A stretch of DNA of 49,759 bases from an uncultured Bacteroidales bacterium (GTDB taxonomy: Bacteria; Bacteroidota; Bacteroidia; Bacteroidales; FEN-979): NCBI GenBank assembly GCA_903903985.1, contig CAIVAT010000184.1:1-49759 (forward strand), given 5' to 3'. Shown here in pieces: positions 1 to 7,898 of this stretch. The notes below the pieces were generated by a model. It saw only the letters and a program-made list of their open reading frames with translations. It was not told the origin of the DNA and made no database searches. The position numbers were made by a program, and so were the translations under genes. The stretch's first letter is position 1; each line of letters starts with the position of its first letter.

Positions 1-136
1 ACGTTATTAACAAGAAAACAAAATTAACAAAGAAAAGAAAAAGTAGCAAAAAGAAAAGAAAATCAACTACTTACACCAGTATGTCAAAGAACTATTAACA
101 ATTATTGTTTAAAAGCTTACAAATCTAAATGAAACA

Positions 137-543
137 CTAAGTCTTCGGTAGTTTTCCGAATACTTCCGTTACCAATGGGACCATAGATTCCACAATGTTT
201 TCACAATGAAAGTTGATCAGTAATCCTTTCGGTTTCCCTGTAAGTTTCAGATATGATAAAAGTTGTGCTTTATAAAGGGGAATCATGATGTCAACTGCTT
301 TCAATTCGACAATGATCAGGTTTTCAACTAAAAGATCCAGTTTCAGTGTCCCACCCAGATCTTTTCCTTTATAAATTACCGGAATATAAACCTGGAAGTT
401 ACATTCATTCCGATCATCTTCAATTCATCTATAAGACACACCTGGTAAACTGATTCCAATAACCCAGGGCCAAGGTATTTATGAACCTCAATCGCACAAC
501 CGACTATTTTATAAGCAATCTCATTGATGTATTTTTGAGTCAT
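137..543 (-). pseudogene. GxxExxY family protein, frameshifted
   Basis: From the ATG at 543 the reading frame gives a GxxExxY-type N-terminus with the motif [20 protein letters not shown], then hits a stop after about 55 codons. After a one-base shift near the codons for NVT, a second frame continues the family sequence (KGKDLGGTLKLDLLVEN, IIVELKAVD, LLSYLKLTGKPKGLLINF) to a stop at 137. The two parts join at the expected length if one base is missing, so this is a full-length gene broken by a single deletion. GxxExxY proteins are small PDDEXK-fold proteins of unknown role, common in Bacteroidota. The identification is firm from the motifs. A sequencing error could mimic the lesion. Confidence 0.8.
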
Positions 544-575
544 ATCTCCAATTTTCCTCAGTGATTCTTATTGCT

Positions 576-618
576 CTCAGTACCTTAGTGGTAAAAAGAA
601 AACCACTGAGCACTAAGG
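576..618. repeat. imperfect inverted repeat
   Basis: CCTTAGTG at 583-590 is matched by CACTAAGG at 611-618, and CTCAG at 576 by CTGAG near 606. The arms can form alternative stems. It lies between the broken GxxExxY gene and the BMP-type lipoprotein and resembles the CACTAAG-rich dispersed intergenic repeats often seen in Bacteroidota. Its role is unknown. Confidence 0.4.
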
Positions 619-728
619 AACACTAAGTATTTGCTTAATCGGAAAATTAAGAAAAGGTAATACTGTAATAAAATCAGGCGTCACAGAGCACAATTTTCAA
701 ACGTGTTGAAAAAATGTGAAATATCCTG

Positions 729-1766
729 TCATTCCGGCCATCCCGTTGCGATTGTCCCGTTTTTAATTCCGGTTGAAATATTGACCAGGGCAGTTTTTAT
801 ACTGTCCGGGATCATCTGATCATAGTCATGAAATGGCGCAAGTCCAACTCCGCCATTGCCCAGGTTTCCATGGAACACAGTGCCACCCTGGAAATTGAGA
901 TTGTAATACGCGCCCAGGATATCATGAACCATCACATCCAGCCCTTTCATGCACGAGGTCAGCAGAATGGAACCCACTTTTGGTATAGACAGGTATTGGT
1001 CAACATCAACACCAATGGCACGGATGCCGGCCTCTTTCGCCCTGTACAGCGCCCCGTTGCCCGTTTTCCCGGCAAAGGCAAAAATGACGGCTGCGTGCTG
1101 CTTTATCAAGCTGTCGGCAAGCTTTGCCCCCTGGAGCGTGTCTGAAAAAGAGGTTGCATTATAACCCAATACCCCTACATTTTTCTTGTATTGAGTGTTG
1201 AAATATGCAATTCCATGGGTATAGCTCACCGAGAACTGCCGGATTCCAGGAATATCCGGCCCAGCCACAAAACCTGCGACCGGGTTGGTAAGGTTCGACC
1301 TGTAAGCCCAGTAGGCAGCCAGAAAGCCACACGGGAATGAACTCTGGTCCACATCAAACACTGCACATAATAGATTTGAGGGCGGCGATGCCACCGAATA
1401 ATCGAGTATCAAAAAGTCGGCGCCGGGATGTGCGTTGGCCGCATCCAGTGTCGCTTGCGCCGCATCATAACCAGAAGTGATGATCAGGTTGAAGTCGTTG
1501 GAGAGAAAATAATTGATCCCCGATGCAAAATCCGCGGAGGTTTTAACATCAAACGACTGGTAAAACATAGGGAAATCGTTGGCAGCCCGCTGAAAACCCG
1601 CCAGGATGTTCTGGTTGAACCCGGCGTCGTTGAACCCGCCAAGTCCTCCAACAAGGCCGACCTTGATGATTGGCGGTGTGTCTGGTTTTGTTGTCTTAAG
1701 ACATGATGAGCATAAAAACAGCATCATCAACATGATGGAACCTGTGTGTAAAACGAAATTTTTCAT
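729..1766 (-). CDS. BMP family (Med/PnrA-like) substrate-binding lipoprotein
   Basis: A 345-residue exported protein with a Lys/hydrophobic N-terminus ending in LFLCSSC, so it is probably a lipoprotein with Cys22 lipidated; the lipobox is slightly atypical. The mature part begins with the BMP-type strand IKVGLVGGLGGFNDAGFNQ and keeps the family's periplasmic-binding pattern: SGYDAAQAT, LDYSV, GFVAGPDIPGIRQF, AFAGKTGNGALYRAKE and IGVDVDQY. Relatives (PF02608) bind purine nucleosides or related ligands for ABC importers. No permease or ATPase gene is adjacent, so the partner transporter is either encoded elsewhere or absent. A purine role would fit the neighbouring adenosine-deaminase-like gene, but that link is only inference. 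Confidence 0.85.
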   Translation of the reverse strand: MKNFVLHTGSIMLMMLFLCSSCLKTTKPDTPPIIKVGLVGGLGGFNDAGFNQNILAGFQRAANDFPMFYQSFDVKTSADFASGINYFLSNDFNLIITSGYDAAQATLDAANAHPGADFLILDYSVASPPSNLLCAVFDVDQSSFPCGFLAAYWAYRSNLTNPVAGFVAGPDIPGIRQFSVSYTHGIAYFNTQYKKNVGVLGYNATSFSDTLQGAKLADSLIKQHAAVIFAFAGKTGNGALYRAKEAGIRAIGVDVDQYLSIPKVGSILLTSCMKGLDVMVHDILGAYYNLNFQGGTVFHGNLGNGGVGLAPFHDYDQMIPDSIKTALVNISTGIKNGTIATGWPE

Positions 1767-1803
1767 CTGCTTTCTAATTATATATTTGAGATCGGCCGGT
1801 AAT

Positions 1804-2715
1804 TTATAAACCGTTCATCCGGATCAAATCCAACTCCTCATCAGTAAAAACACCTGCCCTGCGGAGTTTAAAAAATTGCTCAGAAACGCCATCTCCGAAA
1901 ACCAGTGCATCATCGGTGTTAATGGTCACTTTTACCCCATGATCGAAGAGGATGCGAATCGGGTGTGTTTTGTAAGACCTGACTATCAATAATTTGATAT
2001 TACTTGTCGGACAAATGTTCAAAGGGATTTGGTGATCGGCAAGCCACTTCATTATTGCAGGTGATCCGGCCGCACCGATACCGTGTTGCACTGCATCCAG
2101 TTCAAGCACCTCAGCAGCCTCCTTTACCGAATCGGATGAACCGAATTCCCCGGCATGGGCCTTGCATTTCATTCCAAGACCTTTGGCAAACCGGAACAAT
2201 TCTTTGAAATTGCCAACGGGCTGTGCAAATTCATCATCATACAGGTCAACAGACCTGAAATAATCAAAATTGAGAAATGGTTCAAAGCCGGCAAGCAAAC
2301 TCCGCATCGACTTGTTTCGGGGAAATCCCAGTTCCGGGCAGAAATCAATTTCAGGTGCGACTGCCTGGTGAAAATATTTCAAAGCTGTAACGATCCGCGT
2401 GGCCGGTACATGGAACATCATGGGAAACAAAACATCTATGCTCATTTCAAGGCGGGTGACCCCATCAACCTTTGCCTGGATAAAAGCCGCCTCCACTGCT
2501 TTTTCAAAAGCGTCAGGCAATTGAAAAAAAGGACGCAGTTCATTTCCGATCCAGCTGTTGAGCTCGCCGATTCCACTTTGTTTCGCTTTGAACCGCCCGA
2601 GTTTCTTCCCATAATGTTTTTCAATCACCGAACGTTTCCCTCCAAGCATGCAATGGTTGTGACAATCACTTTTAGGCAGCGCACGGTAACCTCGAATATC
2701 AATGGGATCAGGCAT
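1804..2715 (-). CDS. adenosine deaminase-like metal-dependent hydrolase
   Basis: A 303-residue amidohydrolase-superfamily protein. The start at 2715 (MPDPIDIRGYRALPKSD) is preferred because an upstream extension would run into the divergent gene and has no family sequence. All catalytic elements of the adenosine/AMP deaminase family are visible: metal ligands HNH (H19, H21), the HAGEFG motif with the catalytic Glu, the VQHG histidine, CPTSN, and the metal-binding TDDALVFG near the C-terminus. Enzymes of this family hydrolytically deaminate adenosine or related purines in the cytoplasm. It is shorter than classical Add proteins (about 330-350) and diverges in the N-terminal strand, so the exact substrate is uncertain. 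It is divergently transcribed from the symporter fusion gene. Confidence 0.8.
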   Translation of the reverse strand: MPDPIDIRGYRALPKSDCHNHCMLGGKRSVIEKHYGKKLGRFKAKQSGIGELNSWIGNELRPFFQLPDAFEKAVEAAFIQAKVDGVTRLEMSIDVLFPMMFHVPATRIVTALKYFHQAVAPEIDFCPELGFPRNKSMRSLLAGFEPFLNFDYFRSVDLYDDEFAQPVGNFKELFRFAKGLGMKCKAHAGEFGSSDSVKEAAEVLELDAVQHGIGAAGSPAIMKWLADHQIPLNICPTSNIKLLIVRSYKTHPIRILFDHGVKVTINTDDALVFGDGVSEQFFKLRRAGVFTDEELDLIRMNGL

Positions 2716-2782
2716 TCTTAAACATCTATACGGTAAAACTTTGGTGCAAGTATAATCATTAAAACGCCCCAATTCTAAATAA

Positions 2783-4996
2783 ATGTCTATTTTTAACATC
2801 CGAAAACTCACTAATGATCCTTCCATGACAAAGCAAAACACCGGCAAACTGGCAATCAGGGTACTTATCGGGGCGCTTGCAGGAATCCTGGTGGGGATTA
2901 CCATTGGTGAATATGCAACGTATCTCGGATTTTTAGGGAAAGCATATGCTCAATTGCTTGCCATGTGCGTATACCCCTATCTTATTGCTTCTCTTCTGCA
3001 TGGCCTGGGTAAACTGGATACTAAAACCGCAAGGCACCTTGCAGGCAGGAGCTGGTACATCTTTGTTTTTTCATGGATCATTGTTCTTGCTGCCATGATG
3101 GTTTTATCACTTGTCTTCCCGCGACCATCTGAGCCCATTGAGATTGTGGCAAACAGTCAATCGGGCCAGATGGATTTTCTCTCCCTCATCATCCCTGAGA
3201 ATTTTTTTGGCGATATTTCTAAAAATTATGTGCCCGCCGTAGTTGTTTTCACCATATTTTATGGCATAGCAATGCAACGGATCCCGCATAAAGCTACCTT
3301 CCTGGAGATTATGGAACAGGTTAAAGCTTCCAGTCTGACGATCTGGAACTGGGTCGTTATTGTTGCTCCCATTGGTGTTTTTGCCCTCTTTGCCAGTGCA
3401 GCAGGAAGTATGTCAATCAAGGAAATTGAGGGATTACTCCTGTATATCATCGTTTTTCTCTCAGGTGCGGCACTTTTTGCTTTCTGGATCCTGCCCATGC
3501 TGATCACCGCCCTGGCACCCGTGAAATACCAGGAACTTATGCGGGAACTGAATGGAGCTTTTGTGCTCTCGCTTGTTACCACACTTTCTGTTGTTTCCTT
3601 ACCAATCATTGCACAAGCCATCGAGAAATTCATCAAAGAACAAGCCATCCGGGATGAAAAAATGCAGGATGTCATTGGCACCAACATCTCCCTCGCCTAT
3701 CCGTTTGCACAGCTAGGAAACCTGAAAGCACTGTTGTTCTTCTATTTTTGCAGTTTTTATTTTCAAATTGATTATTCGGCGATCGAGTCTTTGATGCTGC
3801 CACCACTGACATTGCTTTCAACCATCGGAACCCCCAGCGGGACCGTGAATGCAGTTACTTTCCTCTGTGGTGTTTACCATATGCCGCCTACGACAGAAGA
3901 TCTTTACGTGACTACGACAACATTTACCCGTTATGGTCAGGTTGCGCTGAGTGTGATGGGTTTTACCTTTACGGCGCTGCTCTCCACTTTCTCTTTTTAC
4001 GGAAAACTGAAACTGAACCCCAGGAAATTAATTGCAGCATTGGGTGGCGGTTTGATCCTTGTGCTGGTATTTACCTGGACTTTGCGTTTGCTCGGACCAG
4101 GTTTGTTCCAATCGCGGAATCTTCCTTACCTCAACTTCACCCTCTCCCCTGAGTTAAAGAAAAATGTAGGTTCTCTGGTATACAGGCCCGGACAGACACT
4201 TCCTGCATCAATTAATGATTCTGCCAGCCAATCCTCCATCGGGGAAATCCGTAAAACCGGAACGCTGAAGGTTGGGTACAACCCGGGAATCATTCCATTC
4301 TGTTATTTCAATGAATCCGGAGAGTTGGTTGGCTATGATGTGGCATTCATGTACAAATTTGCGAAAGACATGAATGTGCGGTTGGAATTTATCCCTTTCG
4401 ACTGGAAAACTCTTGAAAACGACCTGGTTTCCAACAAGTTCGATGTTGCCATCGGGGGAATTTACGTCACCTCCCACCGGTTGCAACTGCTCAATGCAAC
4501 CAAGCCTTATTATGAAAGTCCGTTTGCGATCCTTGCCAGGGGAACAATTTCACAAGGCCTTACAACCCGTGAGAAAGCCTTGAGCAAGACATCTTTTAAG
4601 ATCGGAGTGTTTGACAGTCCGGTACTTGAAGGACTTACAAACTCCATGTTCCCGGACAACCCCAAGGTGGAAGTGATCAACTATTTTGAAATGGCCAAAC
4701 GCCCTGATATCGATATGGCATTATGGACGTTCGTGCAGGCAAAGGCCTATGCCCGTTCGCATCCCGGTTACACGGCAGTAGTGCCATCTGACTTTGGAAG
4801 CCCGTTTCTTTTCGCCTATTACACCCCACCCGGGGCCGGCCAGATCGTTCATTACCTCGATTATTGGCTTGAACTCAAGCGGACCGAGGGATTTTCTGCT
4901 GAACAGGAAAAACAATGGATGGACGGAATCCAGCCCGGATCAGCCACACACAGGTGGTGCCTGATCAGGGATGTATTCCATTGGCTTAAACCGTAA
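2783..4996 (+). CDS. dicarboxylate/cation symporter (SDF family) fused to a family 3 solute-binding domain
   Basis: A 737-residue two-part protein. Residues about 25-435 form a multi-span membrane transporter of the sodium/proton-dicarboxylate (DAACS/SDF, PF00375) type, with typical segments such as VVVFTIFYGIAMQRIP, APIGVFALFASAAG and STIGTPSGTVNAV. Residues about 485-735 form a periplasmic family 3 solute-binding domain (PF00497), beginning TGTLKVGYNPGIIPFCYFN and continuing GYDVAFMYKFAKDMNV, FDVAIGGIYVTSHR and TKPYYESP. The tethered domain probably feeds an amino or organic acid to the transporter; the ligand cannot be read from the sequence. The first ATG (2783) in A-rich context is used; Met15 is an alternative start. 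The fusion is contiguous with no frame break. Confidence 0.85.
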   Translation: MSIFNIRKLTNDPSMTKQNTGKLAIRVLIGALAGILVGITIGEYATYLGFLGKAYAQLLAMCVYPYLIASLLHGLGKLDTKTARHLAGRSWYIFVFSWIIVLAAMMVLSLVFPRPSEPIEIVANSQSGQMDFLSLIIPENFFGDISKNYVPAVVVFTIFYGIAMQRIPHKATFLEIMEQVKASSLTIWNWVVIVAPIGVFALFASAAGSMSIKEIEGLLLYIIVFLSGAALFAFWILPMLITALAPVKYQELMRELNGAFVLSLVTTLSVVSLPIIAQAIEKFIKEQAIRDEKMQDVIGTNISLAYPFAQLGNLKALLFFYFCSFYFQIDYSAIESLMLPPLTLLSTIGTPSGTVNAVTFLCGVYHMPPTTEDLYVTTTTFTRYGQVALSVMGFTFTALLSTFSFYGKLKLNPRKLIAALGGGLILVLVFTWTLRLLGPGLFQSRNLPYLNFTLSPELKKNVGSLVYRPGQTLPASINDSASQSSIGEIRKTGTLKVGYNPGIIPFCYFNESGELVGYDVAFMYKFAKDMNVRLEFIPFDWKTLENDLVSNKFDVAIGGIYVTSHRLQLLNATKPYYESPFAILARGTISQGLTTREKALSKTSFKIGVFDSPVLEGLTNSMFPDNPKVEVINYFEMAKRPDIDMALWTFVQAKAYARSHPGYTAVVPSDFGSPFLFAYYTPPGAGQIVHYLDYWLELKRTEGFSAEQEKQWMDGIQPGSATHRWCLIRDVFHWLKP

Positions 4997-5030
4997 ATGG
5001 CAGTATGATTCAGGCCAGGATCAATGATTT

Positions 5031-6275
5031 CTAATTGCAGCGGCAGCTTAGTTTATATTTCCTGGCAAATTGGTCTGTTTTTTTCATGACCCTCATGAGA
5101 TTTTCACCCCATATTTTCCGGATCTCATTTTCAGTGTAACCCCGCTTTACCAGTTCCCGGGTGATATTTCCCATCTCACTCACATCGAAACAACCATCCA
5201 CCCCTCCTCCGCCGTCGAAATCTGTTCCGATGCCCACATGATTGATCCCTGCAATTTTCACCATGTGGTCTATGTGATCGACCACATCAGGAACCGTGGC
5301 CAGCGTTTGCGGATATTGATCTTTGAGGGCATTCCACGCTTTTCGCGCGGCCTTCATTTGCTCATCGCTCAAACCGTCAAAATCATTGTATTGTTTGCGT
5401 ACGGCGGCCCTGGCTGAATCGCGTGAAGGATTCGGTGCCGGTGTTTTTACATAGTCACTCAGGATGCACATCTGCACGACTCCACCGTTTTTTGCAATGG
5501 CCCTGAGCAAATCATCCGTCAGGTTCCGTGGATTATCGCACAAGGCTTTGGCGCACGAATGCGATGCGATGACAGGTGTCTTCGTAACAGATAATACATC
5601 CCTCAGTGCTTTATCTGAAATATGTGAAACATCCACCATCACCCCAACATGGTTCATCTCCCTTACCACATCATATCCAAACGGGCTGAGCCCGTTGTGT
5701 TCAATCGTATCCGTTGATGAATCGCAGATATCATTGTTCTTTGTATGGCAAAGCGTGATGTATCGGGTGCCACGCAGGTAATATGTACTGACCAGGGAAA
5801 GATCTTTACCAATAGCATAGCCGTTTTCAATACCCATAAATACTGCCCTTTTATCTATTTTCTTTAACCGGATGGCATCGGCAGGTGTAACCGCCAACTC
5901 GGCAATATCGTCGTTTCGCGTGACTGCCGCATCGATGGTGTCGAATATCATGAGCGCCTTCAGCCTTACTTTCTCATACGCTTCAGCATTGCGGGGCCCT
6001 TGCGAAACAAACACACCAAAAAATGCCCCGTCAAGCCCTCCTTCTTTCATCCTTGGAAAATCTATTTTCGAATATTCCTTGCGGGGATCATGCTTTACGG
6101 CGATGTCAAACCCTTTCTGCATCATCTGCAAAGGCGTATCTGTATGTGAATCAATGGTTATTACCGAACGGTGGATCCTGGCTGCCTTTTTCTCCAGGTC
6201 ATCATGATGGTCAGCCGGGTAACCAGATATTACGATCACCAGATTCAATAAAATCAATCCTGCTATTTTCATCAT
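5031..6275 (-). CDS. membrane dipeptidase (peptidase family M19)
   Basis: A 414-residue exported zinc dipeptidase with an N-terminal hydrophobic signal (about residues 3-20). The metal-site motifs of renal-dipeptidase-type enzymes (PF01244) are all present: DSHTDTP (His44, Asp46), MGIENG with the bridging Glu, VDVSHISD, ASHSCAK and GIGTDFDGG. Such enzymes cleave dipeptides, including some with a C-terminal D-residue, in the periplasm. It ends just after the converging symporter gene, and pdxJ lies upstream on the same strand with a 30-nt gap, so co-transcription with pdxJ is possible. A second ATG three bases downstream could equally be the start. Confidence 0.92.
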   Translation of the reverse strand: MMKIAGLILLNLVIVISGYPADHHDDLEKKAARIHRSVITIDSHTDTPLQMMQKGFDIAVKHDPRKEYSKIDFPRMKEGGLDGAFFGVFVSQGPRNAEAYEKVRLKALMIFDTIDAAVTRNDDIAELAVTPADAIRLKKIDKRAVFMGIENGYAIGKDLSLVSTYYLRGTRYITLCHTKNNDICDSSTDTIEHNGLSPFGYDVVREMNHVGVMVDVSHISDKALRDVLSVTKTPVIASHSCAKALCDNPRNLTDDLLRAIAKNGGVVQMCILSDYVKTPAPNPSRDSARAAVRKQYNDFDGLSDEQMKAARKAWNALKDQYPQTLATVPDVVDHIDHMVKIAGINHVGIGTDFDGGGGVDGCFDVSEMGNITRELVKRGYTENEIRKIWGENLMRVMKKTDQFARKYKLSCRCN

Positions 6276-6304
6276 TCAATATTTGTAAATAAACTGCCGC
6301 GTTA

Positions 6305-7018
6305 TTATTTCAACTGTCGCAAATAAAGTTGAATTGTGTTTTCCAACCCAAAACAGAGGGCATCACAAATCAATGCATGGCCGATGGACACTTCCAGCAA
6401 ATCTGGAATATGCTGAACGAAATATTTTAAATTTTCAAGGTTCAGATCATGCCCGGCATTGATGCCAAGTCCCGATTCGATTGCAGCATCAGCAGCTGCC
6501 ATAAAGGGTTTGATGGCTTCTTCAGTTGCCGACTGAAAATGCCTTGCATAGGATTCAGTGTAAAGTTCTATCCGATTGGTACCGGTATTGGCTGCAAGCC
6601 TTATCATCACAGGATCCGGTTCAATAAAAACAGAAGTGCGGATTCCGTTTTTTTGAAATTCAGCAACAACTTCTTTCAGGAACGATTGATGTTTTTGCGT
6701 ATCCCAGCCTGCATTGGAGGTAAGGGCCATCGGTGGATCAGGCACCAGGGTAACCTGCGTTGGCTTAACCCTTACAACGAGATCAATGAAGGCAGGTGAT
6801 GGATATCCCTCAATATTGAATTCACCGGTTAATAACGGTTTTAATTCAATCACATCCTTGTACCTGATATGTCGTTCATCCGGCCGTGGATGAACGGTGA
6901 TGCCCTGGGCGCCGAATCGTTCGCAATCCATTGCGGTTCGCAACACATTGGGAATATCGCCACCACGCGCATTCCGCAATGTTGCAATTTTATTGATATT
7001 GACGCTAAGCTTGGTCAT
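6305..7018 (-). CDS. pdxJ: pyridoxine 5'-phosphate synthase
   Basis: A 237-residue TIM-barrel enzyme that condenses 1-deoxy-D-xylulose 5-phosphate with 3-amino-2-oxopropyl phosphate to make pyridoxine 5'-phosphate in the DXP-dependent vitamin B6 pathway. Family signatures are clear: [15 protein letters not shown] at the N-terminus, [29 protein letters not shown], and GINAGHDLN with the conserved glycine-histidine. The start MTKLSVN at 7018 gives the usual family length; upstream in-frame codons are low-complexity sequence and unlike the family. Upstream, near 7050-7095, lies a short CAAAATG-type repeat tract. Confidence 0.95.
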   Translation of the reverse strand: MTKLSVNINKIATLRNARGGDIPNVLRTAMDCERFGAQGITVHPRPDERHIRYKDVIELKPLLTGEFNIEGYPSPAFIDLVVRVKPTQVTLVPDPPMALTSNAGWDTQKHQSFLKEVVAEFQKNGIRTSVFIEPDPVMIRLAANTGTNRIELYTESYARHFQSATEEAIKPFMAAADAAIESGLGINAGHDLNLENLKYFVQHIPDLLEVSIGHALICDALCFGLENTIQLYLRQLK

Positions 7019-7218
7019 TTCCTGTTGATTTGGTGCAAAGCTACAATAAAATGCAAAGTTCAAAGTGCAAAATACAAAATGCAAAATGCAAAACAGTTTG
7101 TTAACCTTAGCTGACTATTTTCTACTTTTGGTGTTGGATATTCAAGCATGATGGTTTTCACCATGGACACGATTTTGTCCTTGTATTTATTGTAGGTTGT
7201 GTTAAAAGCCATCAATCA

Positions 7219-7284
7219 CCACAAAGACTCAAAGACACAAAAAAATTGAGTTTAGATTATTTGCGACCTGGCGTCTTCATGGTG
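7219..7284. repeat. imperfect inverted repeat upstream of dtd
   Basis: CACCACAAAGAC at 7219-7230 faces GTCTTCATGGTG at 7273-7284, matching at 10 of 12 positions. The core (caaagactcaaagacacaaa) resembles the CACAAAG-rich dispersed intergenic repeats common in Bacteroidota genomes. The 286-bp gap between pdxJ and dtd holds only this and a CAAAATG-rich tract. Confidence 0.45.
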
Positions 7285-7304
7285 AAGAAAAAAAAACAAG
7301 CAAA

Positions 7305-7757
7305 ATGAGGGCGGTCATTCAGCGGGTTTCAAGTGCATCCGTAACCATCGGGAAGGAGATAACGGACCAGATTGGTCATGGTTTGCTCGTGCTACTTGGT
7401 GTTGAAGCAAACGACGGGAATCAGGACATTGAATATTTGTGCTCCAAAATATTGAACCTGAGAATTTTCAATGATGGCCAGGGCATCATGAATTTTTCAC
7501 TCATGGATATTGGAGGTGATATTTTGATTGTCAGCCAGTTTACATTGTATGCCCAAACGAAAAAGGGAAACCGTCCTTCATACATCAGGGCTGCGAAAGC
7601 CGAAACCGCGATTCCCTTGTATGAAAAGTTTATTCTTCATTTCAGTCAGGCACTTGGAAAAGAGGTGCATACAGGAGAATTTGGTGCCATGATGAAAGTA
7701 AGTCTGGTCAATGACGGACCGGTTACGATCATCATCGATTCGAAGGAAAAAGAATAG
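7305..7757 (+). CDS. dtd: D-aminoacyl-tRNA deacylase
   Basis: A 150-residue cytoplasmic editing enzyme that hydrolyses D-aminoacyl-tRNAs and glycyl-tRNA-Ala, preventing D-residues from entering proteins. It starts MRAVIQRVSSASV, the standard family N-terminus. It has both active-site motifs of the dimer: SQFTLYA and the NDGPVT segment that carries the cross-subunit Gly-Pro. Its length matches the family (about 145-150). It stands alone, followed by a 141-bp gap before the histidine kinase. Confidence 0.97.
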   Translation: MRAVIQRVSSASVTIGKEITDQIGHGLLVLLGVEANDGNQDIEYLCSKILNLRIFNDGQGIMNFSLMDIGGDILIVSQFTLYAQTKKGNRPSYIRAAKAETAIPLYEKFILHFSQALGKEVHTGEFGAMMKVSLVNDGPVTIIIDSKEKE

Positions 7758-7898
7758 TTTGCAAAACAATCCGCTTTCAGGTAAGTAAAAATTAGGTTTT
7801 ATCATTATTTTTATTGATCTTTGGCTCGAAAAAAAACGCATTAATAAACCAGCAGAGCCACCCTCATTAACCATTATTAATCACCAGGAAAATCAATC

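Noticed and set aside
1781..1788. TATATTTG on the plus strand as a promoter
   Set aside because: No TTG box lies 19-21 nt upstream and no plus-strand gene follows.
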